Part shown: positions 26,724 through 35,617 of the stretch, piece after piece | Numbering within the stretch: the stretch's first letter is position 1 | How the letters are laid out: each line of letters begins with the position of its first letter | From: Paraburkholderia acidisoli | GTDB taxonomy: Bacteria > Pseudomonadota > Gammaproteobacteria > Burkholderiales > Burkholderiaceae | Direction of reading: 5' to 3' | Assembly (NCBI RefSeq): GCF_009789675.1 | Contig: NZ_CP046916.1 | Coordinates: forward strand, 434,001-498,000 | Length of the DNA stretch: 64,000 bases | Notes under the pieces: generated by a model | What the model saw: only the letters and a program-made list of their open reading frames with translations | The model's database searches: none | What the model was told of the DNA's origin: nothing | Program-made: the position numbers and the translations under genes

Positions 26724-27995
26724 ATGGAAATGGCCGAAACGCCGGTCCGTCTCTTCAACGAGCGCGATACCGATCACGTCGTGTTCCCGCATGACGACGG
26801 TTCGCGTGTCCCCTACAAAGTGTTCAGTTCGCAAGCCGTGTACGAGCGCGAGCAGGAGCGCATCTATCGCGGTCCCACCTGGAATTTCGTCGCGCTCGAA
26901 GCGGAAATTCCGCAGGCGGGCGACTTCAAGAGCACGTTCGTCGGCGACACGCCCGTGGTGGTCACGCGGCTCGAGGACGGTGGCGTTTCCGCGTGGGTCA
27001 ATCGCTGCGCGCACCGTGGCGCATCGGTGTGCCGCAAGGCGCGCGGCAACGCGACCTCGCATACCTGCGTGTATCACCAGTGGAGCTTCGACAATAGCGG
27101 CAACCTGCTCGGCGTGCCGTTCCGGCGCGGACAAAAAGGCATGAGCGGCATGCCTGCCGACTTCGACCCGAAGAACCATAGCCTGCGCAAGCTGCGCGTG
27201 GAAACGTACCGCGGTCTCGTGTTCGCGACCTTCAGCGACGAAGTGGGGCCGCTGCCCGAGTATCTCGGCGCGCAAATGCGCCCGTGGATCGACCGCATCT
27301 TCCACAAGCCCATCGAGTATCTGGGCTGCACGCGCCAGTATTCGAAGTCGAACTGGAAGCTCTACTTCGAGAACGTGAAGGACCCGTATCACGCGAGCAT
27401 GCTGCATCTGTTCCACACGACCTTCAACATCTTCCGCGTGGGCATGAAGGCGCGTTCGATTCCCGACGCCACGCACGGCCTGCACAGCATCATCACCGTG
27501 ACGAAAACGGGCGAGGACACTTCGGCGGCCTACAAGCAGCAAAACATCCGCTCGATGGACGACGGCTTCGCGCTGGAAGACGATTCCGTGCTCGGCCATA
27601 TTTCCGAGTACGAGGAAGACACGACCAACCACATTCAGCCGATCTTTCCGCAACTCGTGATCCAGCAGATTCACAACACGCTGGTCGCGCGGCAACTGCT
27701 GCCGAAAGGCCCGAACAACTTCGAATTGGTGTTCCACTTCTTCGGCTACACCGACGACACGCCCGAACTGCGCGCGCTGCGCATCAAGCAGGCGAATCTC
27801 GTCGGTCCCGCCGGCTATATCTCGATGGAAGACACCGAGGCGACCGAACTCGTGCAGCGCGGGACGATCCGCGACGGCGACGCGACTTCGGTGATCGAAA
27901 TGGCGCGCGGCAATCCGGACCAGCAGGACACCGTCATTACCGAAAGCCTGATTCGCCGCTTCTGGGTGGGGTATCAGAAGCTGATGGGTTATTGA
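26724..27995 (+). CDS. andAc: Anthranilate 1,2-dioxygenase, large (alpha) terminal oxygenase subunit
   Basis: 423 residues, the same length as reported for AndAc. The Rieske [2Fe-2S] site uses C95-x-H97 and C115-x2-H118. The mononuclear iron site has the family pattern N-x2-D-P-Y-H-x4-H with D220, H223 and H228. It dioxygenates anthranilate to catechol, with release of ammonia and CO2, in the cytoplasm. GGAG seven bases upstream supports this ATG. It heads an operon in the order large subunit, small subunit, ferredoxin, reductase, with short gaps. The specificity call depends on the operon order and the divergent AraC regulator; another aromatic amine or acid substrate cannot be excluded. Confidence 0.88.
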   Translation: MEMAETPVRLFNERDTDHVVFPHDDGSRVPYKVFSSQAVYEREQERIYRGPTWNFVALEAEIPQAGDFKSTFVGDTPVVVTRLEDGGVSAWVNRCAHRGASVCRKARGNATSHTCVYHQWSFDNSGNLLGVPFRRGQKGMSGMPADFDPKNHSLRKLRVETYRGLVFATFSDEVGPLPEYLGAQMRPWIDRIFHKPIEYLGCTRQYSKSNWKLYFENVKDPYHASMLHLFHTTFNIFRVGMKARSIPDATHGLHSIITVTKTGEDTSAAYKQQNIRSMDDGFALEDDSVLGHISEYEEDTTNHIQPIFPQLVIQQIHNTLVARQLLPKGPNNFELVFHFFGYTDDTPELRALRIKQANLVGPAGYISMEDTEATELVQRGTIRDGDATSVIEMARGNPDQQDTVITESLIRRFWVGYQKLMGY

Positions 27996-28007
27996 AAAGG
28001 AACGCAC

Positions 28008-28481
28008 ATGGAAGCGATGAAGCTGTGGTTCGAATTGCACATGCTGCAGAACCAGTATCTCTACAACCTCGACAACGATCGTCTCGAAGCGTGGCCGACG
28101 CTGTTCACCGAAGACTGCACGTACGAAATCGTGCCGAAGGAAAACGCGGACATGGGGCTGCCCGTGGGCATCATCCATTGCACGAATCAGCGCATGCTGC
28201 GCGATCGCGTGGTGTCGCTGCGCAACGCCAACATCTACGAGGAGCACACCTACCGGCACATGACCTCGGGGCTGGTGATCGTTGGCGAAGCCGACGGCGT
28301 GATCGAGACGGAAAGCAGCTACGTGGTCGTGCAAACGCGCTCGAACGGCGAGTCGGACGTCTACCAGGCCGGCAAGTATTACGACCGCGTGGTGCGCACG
28401 CCCGAGGGCCTGCGCTACTTGAGCAAGCGTGTGGTGTACGACACGTCGCGCGTGCAGACGCTGCTCGCAACGCCTATTTGA
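28008..28481 (+). CDS. andAd: Anthranilate 1,2-dioxygenase, small (beta) subunit
   Basis: 157 residues with the SnoaL-like fold typical of ring-hydroxylating dioxygenase beta subunits (WFELHMLQNQYLYNLDNDRLEAWPTLF region near the N-terminus). It forms the structural partner of the alpha subunit in the terminal oxygenase. AAAGGAA precedes the ATG; the gap to the upstream stop is 12 bases and to the ferredoxin 12 bases. Confidence 0.87.
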   Translation: MEAMKLWFELHMLQNQYLYNLDNDRLEAWPTLFTEDCTYEIVPKENADMGLPVGIIHCTNQRMLRDRVVSLRNANIYEEHTYRHMTSGLVIVGEADGVIETESSYVVVQTRSNGESDVYQAGKYYDRVVRTPEGLRYLSKRVVYDTSRVQTLLATPI

Positions 28482-28493
28482 CGAGGATTTCGC

Positions 28494-28826
28494 ATGGAAC
28501 AGGCAACTCAGGCGCTCGCGCAGTGGCAACCCATTGGCGCGCTCGACGACTTCACGGAAGGCGAGCCGGCGGCGATCGTCGCGGGCGGCAGACAGATCGC
28601 CGTCTTCCGGCTCGGCGACGACGTGTTCGCGCTCAACGACCTCTGTTCGCACGGGCACGCCCGGCTCTCGGAAGGCTATGTCGAGGACGGCTGCGTGGAG
28701 TGTCCGCTGCATCAAGGCTTGATCGACATTCGCACGGGCGCGCCGAAATGCGCGCCGATCACCGAGCCGGTGCGCGCGTTTCCCATTCGTATCGTCGATT
28801 CGCGGGTCGAAATTCATGTCGACTGA
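28494..28826 (+). CDS. andAb: Rieske-type ferredoxin of anthranilate dioxygenase
   Basis: 110 residues with a Rieske [2Fe-2S] site: C51-x-H53 and C70-x2-H73. It carries electrons from the FAD reductase to the terminal oxygenase. GAGGA precedes the ATG and its stop overlaps the reductase start by 11 bases. Position and length agree with AndAb in a three-component dioxygenase. Confidence 0.87.
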   Translation: MEQATQALAQWQPIGALDDFTEGEPAAIVAGGRQIAVFRLGDDVFALNDLCSHGHARLSEGYVEDGCVECPLHQGLIDIRTGAPKCAPITEPVRAFPIRIVDSRVEIHVD

Positions 28827-30060
28827 TACGGCACCGCTGCGGCACGTGATTGTCGGTGCGGGGCACGCCGCGCGCCGTGCGGCGGAGACCTTGCGAGCCC
28901 GCGACGCGGCGGCGCAAATCGTGATGATCGGCGCGGAACCGCACGCGCCCTACGATCGCCCGGTGCTCTCGAAAGACGCGCTGCTGGCGCACGATGGCGA
29001 GAAAAAGGCCTTCGTGCGCGAGGCAAGCTGGTACGGCACGCAGAACATCGCGCTGCGTCTGGGAACGACGGTCACGGCCATCGACCGTGAACGCCACGCC
29101 GTGCGGCTCGACAACGGCGAGGCGCTGCCGTACGACCGCCTGCTGATCGCCACGGGTTCGCGCGTGCGCGCGTTCAACGGTCCCGTGGACGCGCGCGTGC
29201 CGCTCCATTACGTTCGCACGCTCGACGACGCGCTCGCGTTGCGCGCGGCGCTCGCGCCGGGCAAAACGGTGGCCATCCTCGGCGGCGGCTTCATCGGTCT
29301 GGAGGTGGCGGCGGCGGTCACGCAGGCGGGCGGCACGGCCACGGTGATCGAGCCGTCGCCGGCCTTGTTGCAGCGCTCGCTGCCCGCCGAAGCGGCGCGC
29401 TTCGTCGCATCGTTGCATACGCAACGCGGTGTCACGCTCAAGCTCGGCGCGATGCCCGCGCGTATCGATCACGAGGGCGGCCGCGCCGTGGTCGTGACCG
29501 ATTGCGGGAAGGTGAGCGCGGATCTCGTCGTGGTCGGCATTGGCGTGCTGCCCAATCTCGAACTCGCGCGCGATGCCGGGCTGGAGGTGGACCACGGCAT
29601 CGTCGTGGACGCGCAATGCCGCACCGCGGACCCGCGCATTTTCGCGGCGGGCGAGGTCACGGCGCACTTCAACCCGCTGCTCGGGCGGCGCGTGCGGGTC
29701 GAGTCGTGGCAGGTCGCGGAAAATCAGCCGGCGGTGGCGGCGGCGAACATGGGCGGCGGCGCCGGTTCGGCGGATGCGGCGGAGTACGCGGAATTGCCGT
29801 GGCTCTGGTCGGATCAATTCGACTGCAATATCCAGACGCTCGGCCTGGCCGATCCCGCGTACGAGTGGATCGTGCGCGGCGACCTCGAGAGTGGCGCGTT
29901 CTGCATGCTGGCGATCGACGCGCTACAGCGCTTGCGCGCGGTGGTGGCGATCAACAGCGGCCGCGAGATCGGCGCCTGCAAGCGGCTGATTCTCGCGGGC
30001 AAAACGCTCGACCCGGCGCAACTGCGCGACGCCGCAGTTGCGTTGCGGTCGCTGCTTTGA
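28816..30060 (+). CDS. andAa: Ferredoxin reductase (FAD/NADH) of anthranilate dioxygenase
   Basis: 414 residues. An N-terminal FAD dinucleotide fold (VIVGAGHAARRAAE, 11-24) and a second NAD-binding fold (VAILGGGFIGLEVAAAV, about 151-167) define a BphA4/ToluR-type reductase. It passes electrons from NADH to the Rieske ferredoxin. It begins inside the 3' end of andAb (11-base overlap) and closes the operon; the racemase gene on the other strand ends 126 bases further on. Confidence 0.87.
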   Translation: MSTDTAPLRHVIVGAGHAARRAAETLRARDAAAQIVMIGAEPHAPYDRPVLSKDALLAHDGEKKAFVREASWYGTQNIALRLGTTVTAIDRERHAVRLDNGEALPYDRLLIATGSRVRAFNGPVDARVPLHYVRTLDDALALRAALAPGKTVAILGGGFIGLEVAAAVTQAGGTATVIEPSPALLQRSLPAEAARFVASLHTQRGVTLKLGAMPARIDHEGGRAVVVTDCGKVSADLVVVGIGVLPNLELARDAGLEVDHGIVVDAQCRTADPRIFAAGEVTAHFNPLLGRRVRVESWQVAENQPAVAAANMGGGAGSADAAEYAELPWLWSDQFDCNIQTLGLADPAYEWIVRGDLESGAFCMLAIDALQRLRAVVAINSGREIGACKRLILAGKTLDPAQLRDAAVALRSLL

Positions 30061-30186
30061 GGTTGTGTCGCGCGTCTTTCACGGGTGACCACGCCGTGAC
30101 TGGGGCTGCCTTGCGGCAGGCCCGGCCACGGCGCAGGTCCGGCGCAGATCTGGCGCGTGTGCGACCTTATATTTCGAGCCGCCCGG

Positions 30187-30963
30187 TTAAAAACGCCGCG
30201 GCTGGAGCCCCGCGCGGAACCATTCGATCATCGTCACGATATCGAACACGGGTACACCGAAGCGCTCGCTGATCAGCGCAGAATACGGCGCGAAATTACT
30301 GCACTCGCTCACGATCGCGCCGGTTTCGGGGTGCGCGCTCAGCAGGCGCTCCGCGCAAACCAGCAGGTCGTGCGCCTGTTCGTCGAAACTCACTTGCGGC
30401 GCGTTGGTGAGGTTGTTGCGGAAGAAAACGCCGTCCTCGTCGAGTCCCGCGACAGGCAGATCCGTCGGCGCGCGCGCGGCGAGAAGATGACGCGCGGTCA
30501 ACGAACTCGCTCGCGCGGTGAGAATGCCCACGCGCTGGCGAGACGGCAGAAACGCCATGACCGAGGGAATCTGCAACAGCGCCGAAGTCGCCACGGGCAC
30601 GGGGCAGCGGTCGGCCAGCGCCTGCTGGAACGCCACGAGAAAACCGCAGCTCGTGGTGATACCGTCCACGCCGAGCGCGGCCAGTTGCTGCGCGCCTTCG
30701 ACAAAACGATCGAGCAGCGGCGCCGCGGCGGCTTCGTCGCCGCTCGTCGCGGCCATCACCTGCGGACCGCTCACGCCGCTCATCAAACCGAATTGCACGG
30801 CGAACGGCCAGGTGTCGCCATGGCCGATGTCGCCGGGCAGGCGCTGGAAGCCGGTGTCGAGCATCAAAATGCCGATGCTGACGCCGTGCAGGGTGCGACG
30901 ACGCCCGCGCAACGCGAGCGGGTCGCGGTGCGGCGTGGCGATGGGTTGCGCGGGAACGGTCAT
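30187..30963 (-). CDS. Aspartate/glutamate racemase family protein
   Basis: 258 residues of the Asp/Glu racemase fold. Candidate catalytic cysteines are found in TTSCGFL (about residue 105) and VSECSNF (about 222). Members include racemases, maleate isomerase and arylmalonate decarboxylase, so the reaction is open. It starts two bases after the stop of the substrate-binding-protein gene and is therefore the second gene of that leftward operon. It is unlike the racemase at 3289 in size and flanks. Confidence 0.8.
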   Translation of the reverse strand: MTVPAQPIATPHRDPLALRGRRRTLHGVSIGILMLDTGFQRLPGDIGHGDTWPFAVQFGLMSGVSGPQVMAATSGDEAAAAPLLDRFVEGAQQLAALGVDGITTSCGFLVAFQQALADRCPVPVATSALLQIPSVMAFLPSRQRVGILTARASSLTARHLLAARAPTDLPVAGLDEDGVFFRNNLTNAPQVSFDEQAHDLLVCAERLLSAHPETGAIVSECSNFAPYSALISERFGVPVFDIVTMIEWFRAGLQPRRF

Positions 30964-30965
30964 CG

Positions 30966-32012
30966 TTAGTTCACAAAGCAGTTGCAGCTGTCGAGCGAGG
31001 CGGGCACGGGCAAGCCGAGTACCTTGAACTTGTGGCGGTTGACGAGTGCCTTGTAGTCGCCGGGCACCGCGCGGTACACGGGCATCGCGGAAGGCTTCAC
31101 GCCCTTGAGCATGTTCAGTGCCATGTCGGCGGCATGCGAGCCTTGCGACTCGTACGAGGGCGCATACGCGACCGCGATGATGTCGCCCTTGCGGATCAGC
31201 TCGTGTTCGGCGCTGAGGATGGGCACGCGCATGTGGTCGGTGACCGAGGCGACCGCGGGCAGCGACGACTGGATCAGGCTCGAGCCGATCGCATAGAAGA
31301 AGTCGATGCCTTGCAGCGTGCTCGCGCGTTGCGGCACGTCGACGGTCGAGTCGGCCGACGTGGCTTCCATCTCGAGCCCGGCCTTGGCGGCGGCTTCCTT
31401 GAGGCTCGCGATCGCGGCGACGTCGTTCACTTCGCCCGAGTTGTACAGCACACCGAACTTTTTCGCCTTCGGGAACACCGTCTTCGCAAAGCTCAGCACG
31501 GCGTTGTAGTCCGTGACGCTCGACGTGCCGTTGATGCGGGCGCTGCCGTGTTGCCAGTCGGGCACGATGCCGGCCTTCACCGGATCGGTCACCTGCGCGA
31601 ACACGAGCGGGATCGACAGATTGGTCACGTTGCGCACGGCGGCCTGGGCGACCGGCGTCGTCACGGTGAGGATCAGCGAGGGCTGCTGCGCGACGATCTG
31701 GGCCAGCGTTTGCGGAATCAGGCTCGGCGTGAAGTTCGCGTCGCTATAGACGTAGCGCACGTTCTTGTTCTCGACATAGCCGTGCGCCTGCATCTCGTCC
31801 TTGAAGCCCTGGATCGTGGTCGACAGGGCGGGGTGCGGGCCGAAGTTCGCGATGCCGACCACGAGCGGGGCGGGCGCGGCCGGCGTTTGGGCCCGCGCTG
31901 CGCCCGCGAAGCCGCCAAGGCCGCCGAAGCCGAGAGCCGCCATCGACACCAGGGCGGCCGGCGCACGCCAGCGGCGGCCAAGCCGTCGAACACACGCGCT
32001 GAACATATCCAT
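30966..32012 (-). CDS. ABC transporter substrate-binding protein, TrpX-like (orphan)
   Basis: 348 residues starting MDMF, with a Sec signal peptide (Arg-rich start, hydrophobic core, AARAQ cleavage near 42). The mature part is a PF04392-type binding protein, related to tryptophan/tyrosine-binding TrpX. It is about as similar in layout to the protein at 37191 (GIANxGPHPxLxxTIQGFKDEM, YSDANFT, LVLTVTT/LILTVTT) and both end in C-x-C-F plus two residues. No permease or ATPase lies beside it, so it probably shares the importer at 38249-40011. It is co-transcribed with the racemase. Confidence 0.82.
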   Translation of the reverse strand: MDMFSACVRRLGRRWRAPAALVSMAALGFGGLGGFAGAARAQTPAAPAPLVVGIANFGPHPALSTTIQGFKDEMQAHGYVENKNVRYVYSDANFTPSLIPQTLAQIVAQQPSLILTVTTPVAQAAVRNVTNLSIPLVFAQVTDPVKAGIVPDWQHGSARINGTSSVTDYNAVLSFAKTVFPKAKKFGVLYNSGEVNDVAAIASLKEAAAKAGLEMEATSADSTVDVPQRASTLQGIDFFYAIGSSLIQSSLPAVASVTDHMRVPILSAEHELIRKGDIIAVAYAPSYESQGSHAADMALNMLKGVKPSAMPVYRAVPGDYKALVNRHKFKVLGLPVPASLDSCNCFVN

Positions 32013-32482
32013 ATCGTGTTTGCCTGAGAAAAGAGGAGAAATTTGCCGCTCGAAACGAACCGGAAACCAACCGGAAATCGGCCGCGCGGAACCCAAGCAT
32101 CGTGCGGGTTGGCATCGATGCGACAGCCCGATTGTGGTCGAGGCGGCACGTGCGGCCCACCTGGCCAAAATAAACAATTCCGATTGCCTAAGTATTGAAG
32201 CCTCTAGCGGAACCGCGGGGCGCGGCTTGGGGATAGCGTAGAGACGAGGCGGCCTTCGCGTCGTTGCACCGCCGCATCGTTCGAGCGAGCGCCCGTGGGC
32301 GCGAATCGGCCTAGTGAAGCGATTCTGAATTGAAGGAAAACGGTTCTAACTATTTTGAGTGGATTGTCACTGCGGTGTGCGGTTTTTAGTCTTCGCTCTG
32401 CAAACGCGTTCATTCGAGAGCGCGCCCTGCATGTCGCGAAACACGCGTTCCCGCAATCCACTGACCTCTACGGACCTCCGAG
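32013..32482. other. Divergent intergenic region between binding-protein operon and porin gene
   Basis: 470 bases that hold the promoters for the leftward binding-protein/racemase pair and the rightward porin. The stretch 32320-32400 is A/T-rich for this genome and is the likeliest porin promoter. No gene, hairpin or clear operator was seen. Confidence 0.4.
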
Positions 32483-33634
32483 ATGAAACGTATCTGCACT
32501 ACGGCTTTGCTCCTTTCCATGGCGGCCGCCGCTCACGCGCAAAGCGCATCCGGTTCCAGCGTCACGCTGTACGGCGTGCTGATGGAAGGCCTGATCTATT
32601 CGAACAATTCGCTGAAAGGCGCGTCGATCGGTACCGCGAACGGACCGAGCCGTTGGGGTTTCCGTGGCGTGGAGGATCTCGGCGGCGGCATGCGCACGAT
32701 CTTCGTGCTGGAAGGCGGCTTCAACCCGAACACCGGGACGATGTCCCAGGGCAGCCGCGAGTTCGGCCGCCAGGCTTACGTGGGACTGGCCTCGAACGAC
32801 TACGGCACGTTGACGTTCGGCCGCCAGTACGACCTCACGCAGGACTATCTCGCGCAGTATTCGTCGCCGCTGATGTGGAACGGCTACACCGCGACCGTGG
32901 GCGACAACAACAACTTCAATTACCAGTTCCGCACCAACAACGCCGTCAAGTACGTGTCGCCGCTGTATCGCGGTCTGCAGGCGGGCGTGATGTACAGCTT
33001 CGGCGGCGTGGCGGGCAGCTTCGGCAATCAGAGCGCGGTGGGTTTCGGCCTCAATTACGCGCAGGGTCCCGTCAAGCTCTCGGCGGCCTACATGCGCATG
33101 AATCATCCCGCGGCCGCGGCCAGCGAAGGTCTCTGGAGCACCTCGCAGTTCGCGTCGATCTCGGCGGCCTCGCCGACCTTCTCGTACGCGATCGCGCCGT
33201 CGAGCATGGAAATCTGGGGCGCGGGCGGCCAATACGCCATCGACAAGCAGACCTTCGTGGGTTTCGTGTACACGCACAGCCGCTACGACGATCTCGGCGT
33301 GGCGCAGCTCGGCCTCACGCATGGCCGCGCCAGCTACGACAACATCGAGGCCAACGCGAGCCACTACTTCACGCCGGCCTATCAGCTCGATTTCGACTAC
33401 ACGTACACGCACGGCACGATCCAGCCGACGGACTTCAAGCCGCAGTATCACCAGTTCTCGCTCATCAACAACTACTTCCTGTCGAAGCGGACCGTGCTGT
33501 ACGTCACGGGTATTTTCCAGCTTGCGGCGGGTGACGCCCAGCACGCCAATATCGAATACGCAAGCGGCTCGGCGGGGGCGTCGTCGAGCAAACGTCAGGT
33601 GGCGCTCACCGCGGGGATTTTTCACCGGTTCTAA
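32483..33634 (+). CDS. Gram-negative porin (OmpC/Burkholderia type)
   Basis: 383 residues with a 20-residue signal peptide ending AHAQ, then SSVTLYGVLMEGLIYSNN, the standard opening of beta-proteobacterial general porins. Further family features are SRWGFRGVEDLGGGMRTIFVLEGGF and a C-terminal phenylalanine preceded by TAGIFHRF, needed for outer-membrane insertion. It probably lets substrates of the neighbouring transport and catabolic genes enter the periplasm. Confidence 0.92.
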   Translation: MKRICTTALLLSMAAAAHAQSASGSSVTLYGVLMEGLIYSNNSLKGASIGTANGPSRWGFRGVEDLGGGMRTIFVLEGGFNPNTGTMSQGSREFGRQAYVGLASNDYGTLTFGRQYDLTQDYLAQYSSPLMWNGYTATVGDNNNFNYQFRTNNAVKYVSPLYRGLQAGVMYSFGGVAGSFGNQSAVGFGLNYAQGPVKLSAAYMRMNHPAAAASEGLWSTSQFASISAASPTFSYAIAPSSMEIWGAGGQYAIDKQTFVGFVYTHSRYDDLGVAQLGLTHGRASYDNIEANASHYFTPAYQLDFDYTYTHGTIQPTDFKPQYHQFSLINNYFLSKRTVLYVTGIFQLAAGDAQHANIEYASGSAGASSSKRQVALTAGIFHRF

Positions 33635-33670
33635 TAGCGCAGGCGGCGCGCCGCGCGCCGCGATGTGACA

Positions 33671-33706
33671 ACGCGCTCGCCGAGCCGGCCGGTTCGGCGA
33701 GCGCGT
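33671..33706 (+). terminator. Strong stem-loop after porin gene
   Basis: ACGCGCTCGCCGAGCC pairs with GGTTCGGCGAGCGCGT around GGCC: 16 pairs with one G-T. The tail (CTTACG) is T-poor, so termination efficiency is uncertain, but it would separate the porin from the next gene. Confidence 0.6.
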
Positions 33707-33732
33707 CTTACGTAGAGGAGTTTCAGCAGCAG

Positions 33733-35490
33733 ATGAAGCACGCAGAAGCGAGGGTGACGGCGCCAGCGAGCGTCGAGGCGGCGGCAGGCCGCGATCCGCA
33801 GAACGAGACCGACGGCGCACGCGTGCTGGCGGACGTGCTCACGGCGTTCGAGGTGCCCGCCGTGACGTTCATTCCGGGCGAAGGCATTCTCGAGGTGCTC
33901 GACGCCCTCGCCGTGCACGCACCGCACATCGCGCTCGCGAGCTTCCGCCATGAAGCGGGCATGACCTACGCCGCCCAGGCGATCGGCCAGTTGAGCGGGC
34001 AGCCGGGCGTTTGCTTCGCGGCGCGCGCGCCGGGCGCGTTGAACACGACGTTGGCCGTGCATACGGCCTATACCGACAGCGCGCCGATGATCCTGATCGT
34101 CGGGCAGGCGAGCCAGGCAATCTCCGGCCGCGAAGCCATGCTGAATGCCGACGACTTCCAGCGCGTCTTCGGCCCGCTCAGCAAATGGGTGGGGATCGTC
34201 GACAGCGTGGAGCGCATCGGCGAAATGTTCGCGCGCGCCTGGCATCTCGCGATGACGGGCCGGCGCGGCCCGGTCGTGCTGGTCTTGCCCGAGAACGTCG
34301 CGCAGGCCCGGCTTGCCGCGCCGCGTTCGCTGCCCGCCGTGCCGCAACTGCCGTGTCCCGGTCTGCCGCGCGCCGCGCTCGACACGTTGCGCGCGCTGCT
34401 CGGTGGGGCGCGCCGGCCGCTGTTGCTCGCCGGCGGCACGGGATGGAGCGCGCCCGCGCTCGACGCGCTGGCCGCGCTGGCGCATCGGCATCGGCTGCCG
34501 GTGGCGACCACGTACCGCCGCCGCGATCTCGTCGATCATCGCGCCGAGGTGTTCGTGGGCGAAATCGGTATCGGCATCGATCCGGCGCTGGCGAAGCGCG
34601 TGAGCGAGGCAGACCTGCTCATCGTGCTCAACGGGCGGCTCGGCGAATTGAATACGCTCGGCGAGGGCTTCCGGGGCTATGCGCTGATCGAGCCGGACGA
34701 AGCCCGGCGCGGCCCGTCGCAGCGCCTCGTGCACATTTACCCGGACGCCGCCGAACTCAACGCGGTCTATCGCCCGGATCTCGCCATTGCGGCCGAGGTG
34801 AACGCGGCGCTCGACGACTGGCGGTTCGCGAGCGCCGACGGTGCCGCCTGGGTCGACGCACCGGCGAGCGCGGATCGCGAGCAGTGGCTGGCCGACCTGC
34901 GCGCGGAGCGCTGCGCCTTCGTCGCGAGCGGACGTTGCGAGGGGCCGGTCGATCTGCGCGCCGTCTACGCCACGCTCGACGCCGCGCTCGACGACGACGC
35001 GCTCGTCACCTCCGGCGCGGGCGCGTATGCGGTGTGGCCGCAGCGCTATCTCACGCACCGGCGGCACGGCACGCAGCTCGGCCCGAAAAGCGGCGCCATG
35101 GGCTACGGGCTCGCGGCGGCCATCGGCGCGGCGCTCGTTCCGTCCCGCCCGCGCCAGATCGTGGCCATCGCCGGCGACGGCTGCCTGATGATGCACGCGG
35201 AAGAGCTGGAAACCGCGGTCAGGCTGGGCGTCTCGCTGCTGGTGCTGGTCGTGAACAACCGGGCCTATGGCGCGATCGACGGCGCGCAGCGCCGCCTGTT
35301 CGGCCGCGCGACAGGTACGGAGCTGGGCGCGATCGACTTCACCGCGTTCGCGCGCGCATTCGGCGCCCGGGCGTGGACCGTGGAAGACACGGCGGGTTTT
35401 GCGCCCGCACTGGCCGAGGCGTTGGCGGCGCCCGGCGTGAAGCTGATCGAACTGCGCGTGCCGCGTTCGGTCGGCAAGCCGCTCGCGTGA
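33733..35490 (+). CDS. Thiamine diphosphate-dependent enzyme (acetolactate synthase/benzoylformate decarboxylase-like)
   Basis: 585 residues with the three-domain ThDP fold. The activating glutamate is E74 in FRHEAGM, and the cofactor motif runs from GDGCLMM (about 481) to VVNNRAYG. Family members include acetolactate synthase, benzoylformate decarboxylase and indolepyruvate decarboxylase. It is not beside ilvN or other valine genes, so a catabolic decarboxylase is more likely. A 128-base gap (35491-35617) separates it from the FAD oxidoreductase. AGAGGAG lies twelve bases before the ATG, a slightly long spacing. In this block it would suit decarboxylation of an aromatic 2-oxo acid to an aldehyde. 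Confidence 0.8.
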   Translation: MKHAEARVTAPASVEAAAGRDPQNETDGARVLADVLTAFEVPAVTFIPGEGILEVLDALAVHAPHIALASFRHEAGMTYAAQAIGQLSGQPGVCFAARAPGALNTTLAVHTAYTDSAPMILIVGQASQAISGREAMLNADDFQRVFGPLSKWVGIVDSVERIGEMFARAWHLAMTGRRGPVVLVLPENVAQARLAAPRSLPAVPQLPCPGLPRAALDTLRALLGGARRPLLLAGGTGWSAPALDALAALAHRHRLPVATTYRRRDLVDHRAEVFVGEIGIGIDPALAKRVSEADLLIVLNGRLGELNTLGEGFRGYALIEPDEARRGPSQRLVHIYPDAAELNAVYRPDLAIAAEVNAALDDWRFASADGAAWVDAPASADREQWLADLRAERCAFVASGRCEGPVDLRAVYATLDAALDDDALVTSGAGAYAVWPQRYLTHRRHGTQLGPKSGAMGYGLAAAIGAALVPSRPRQIVAIAGDGCLMMHAEELETAVRLGVSLLVLVVNNRAYGAIDGAQRRLFGRATGTELGAIDFTAFARAFGARAWTVEDTAGFAPALAEALAAPGVKLIELRVPRSVGKPLA

Positions 35491-35617
35491 TGCGCGCCGA
35501 GGTTGCGATGCAGACCGTTGCGATGCATGTCGATATGAAAGACCCCGGAACCCGCGCATTGCCGTGCCGGGGCGATCTCGTGGCGCCCGTCTGGCGGCGC
35601 CCTTCAACAGGTAACGT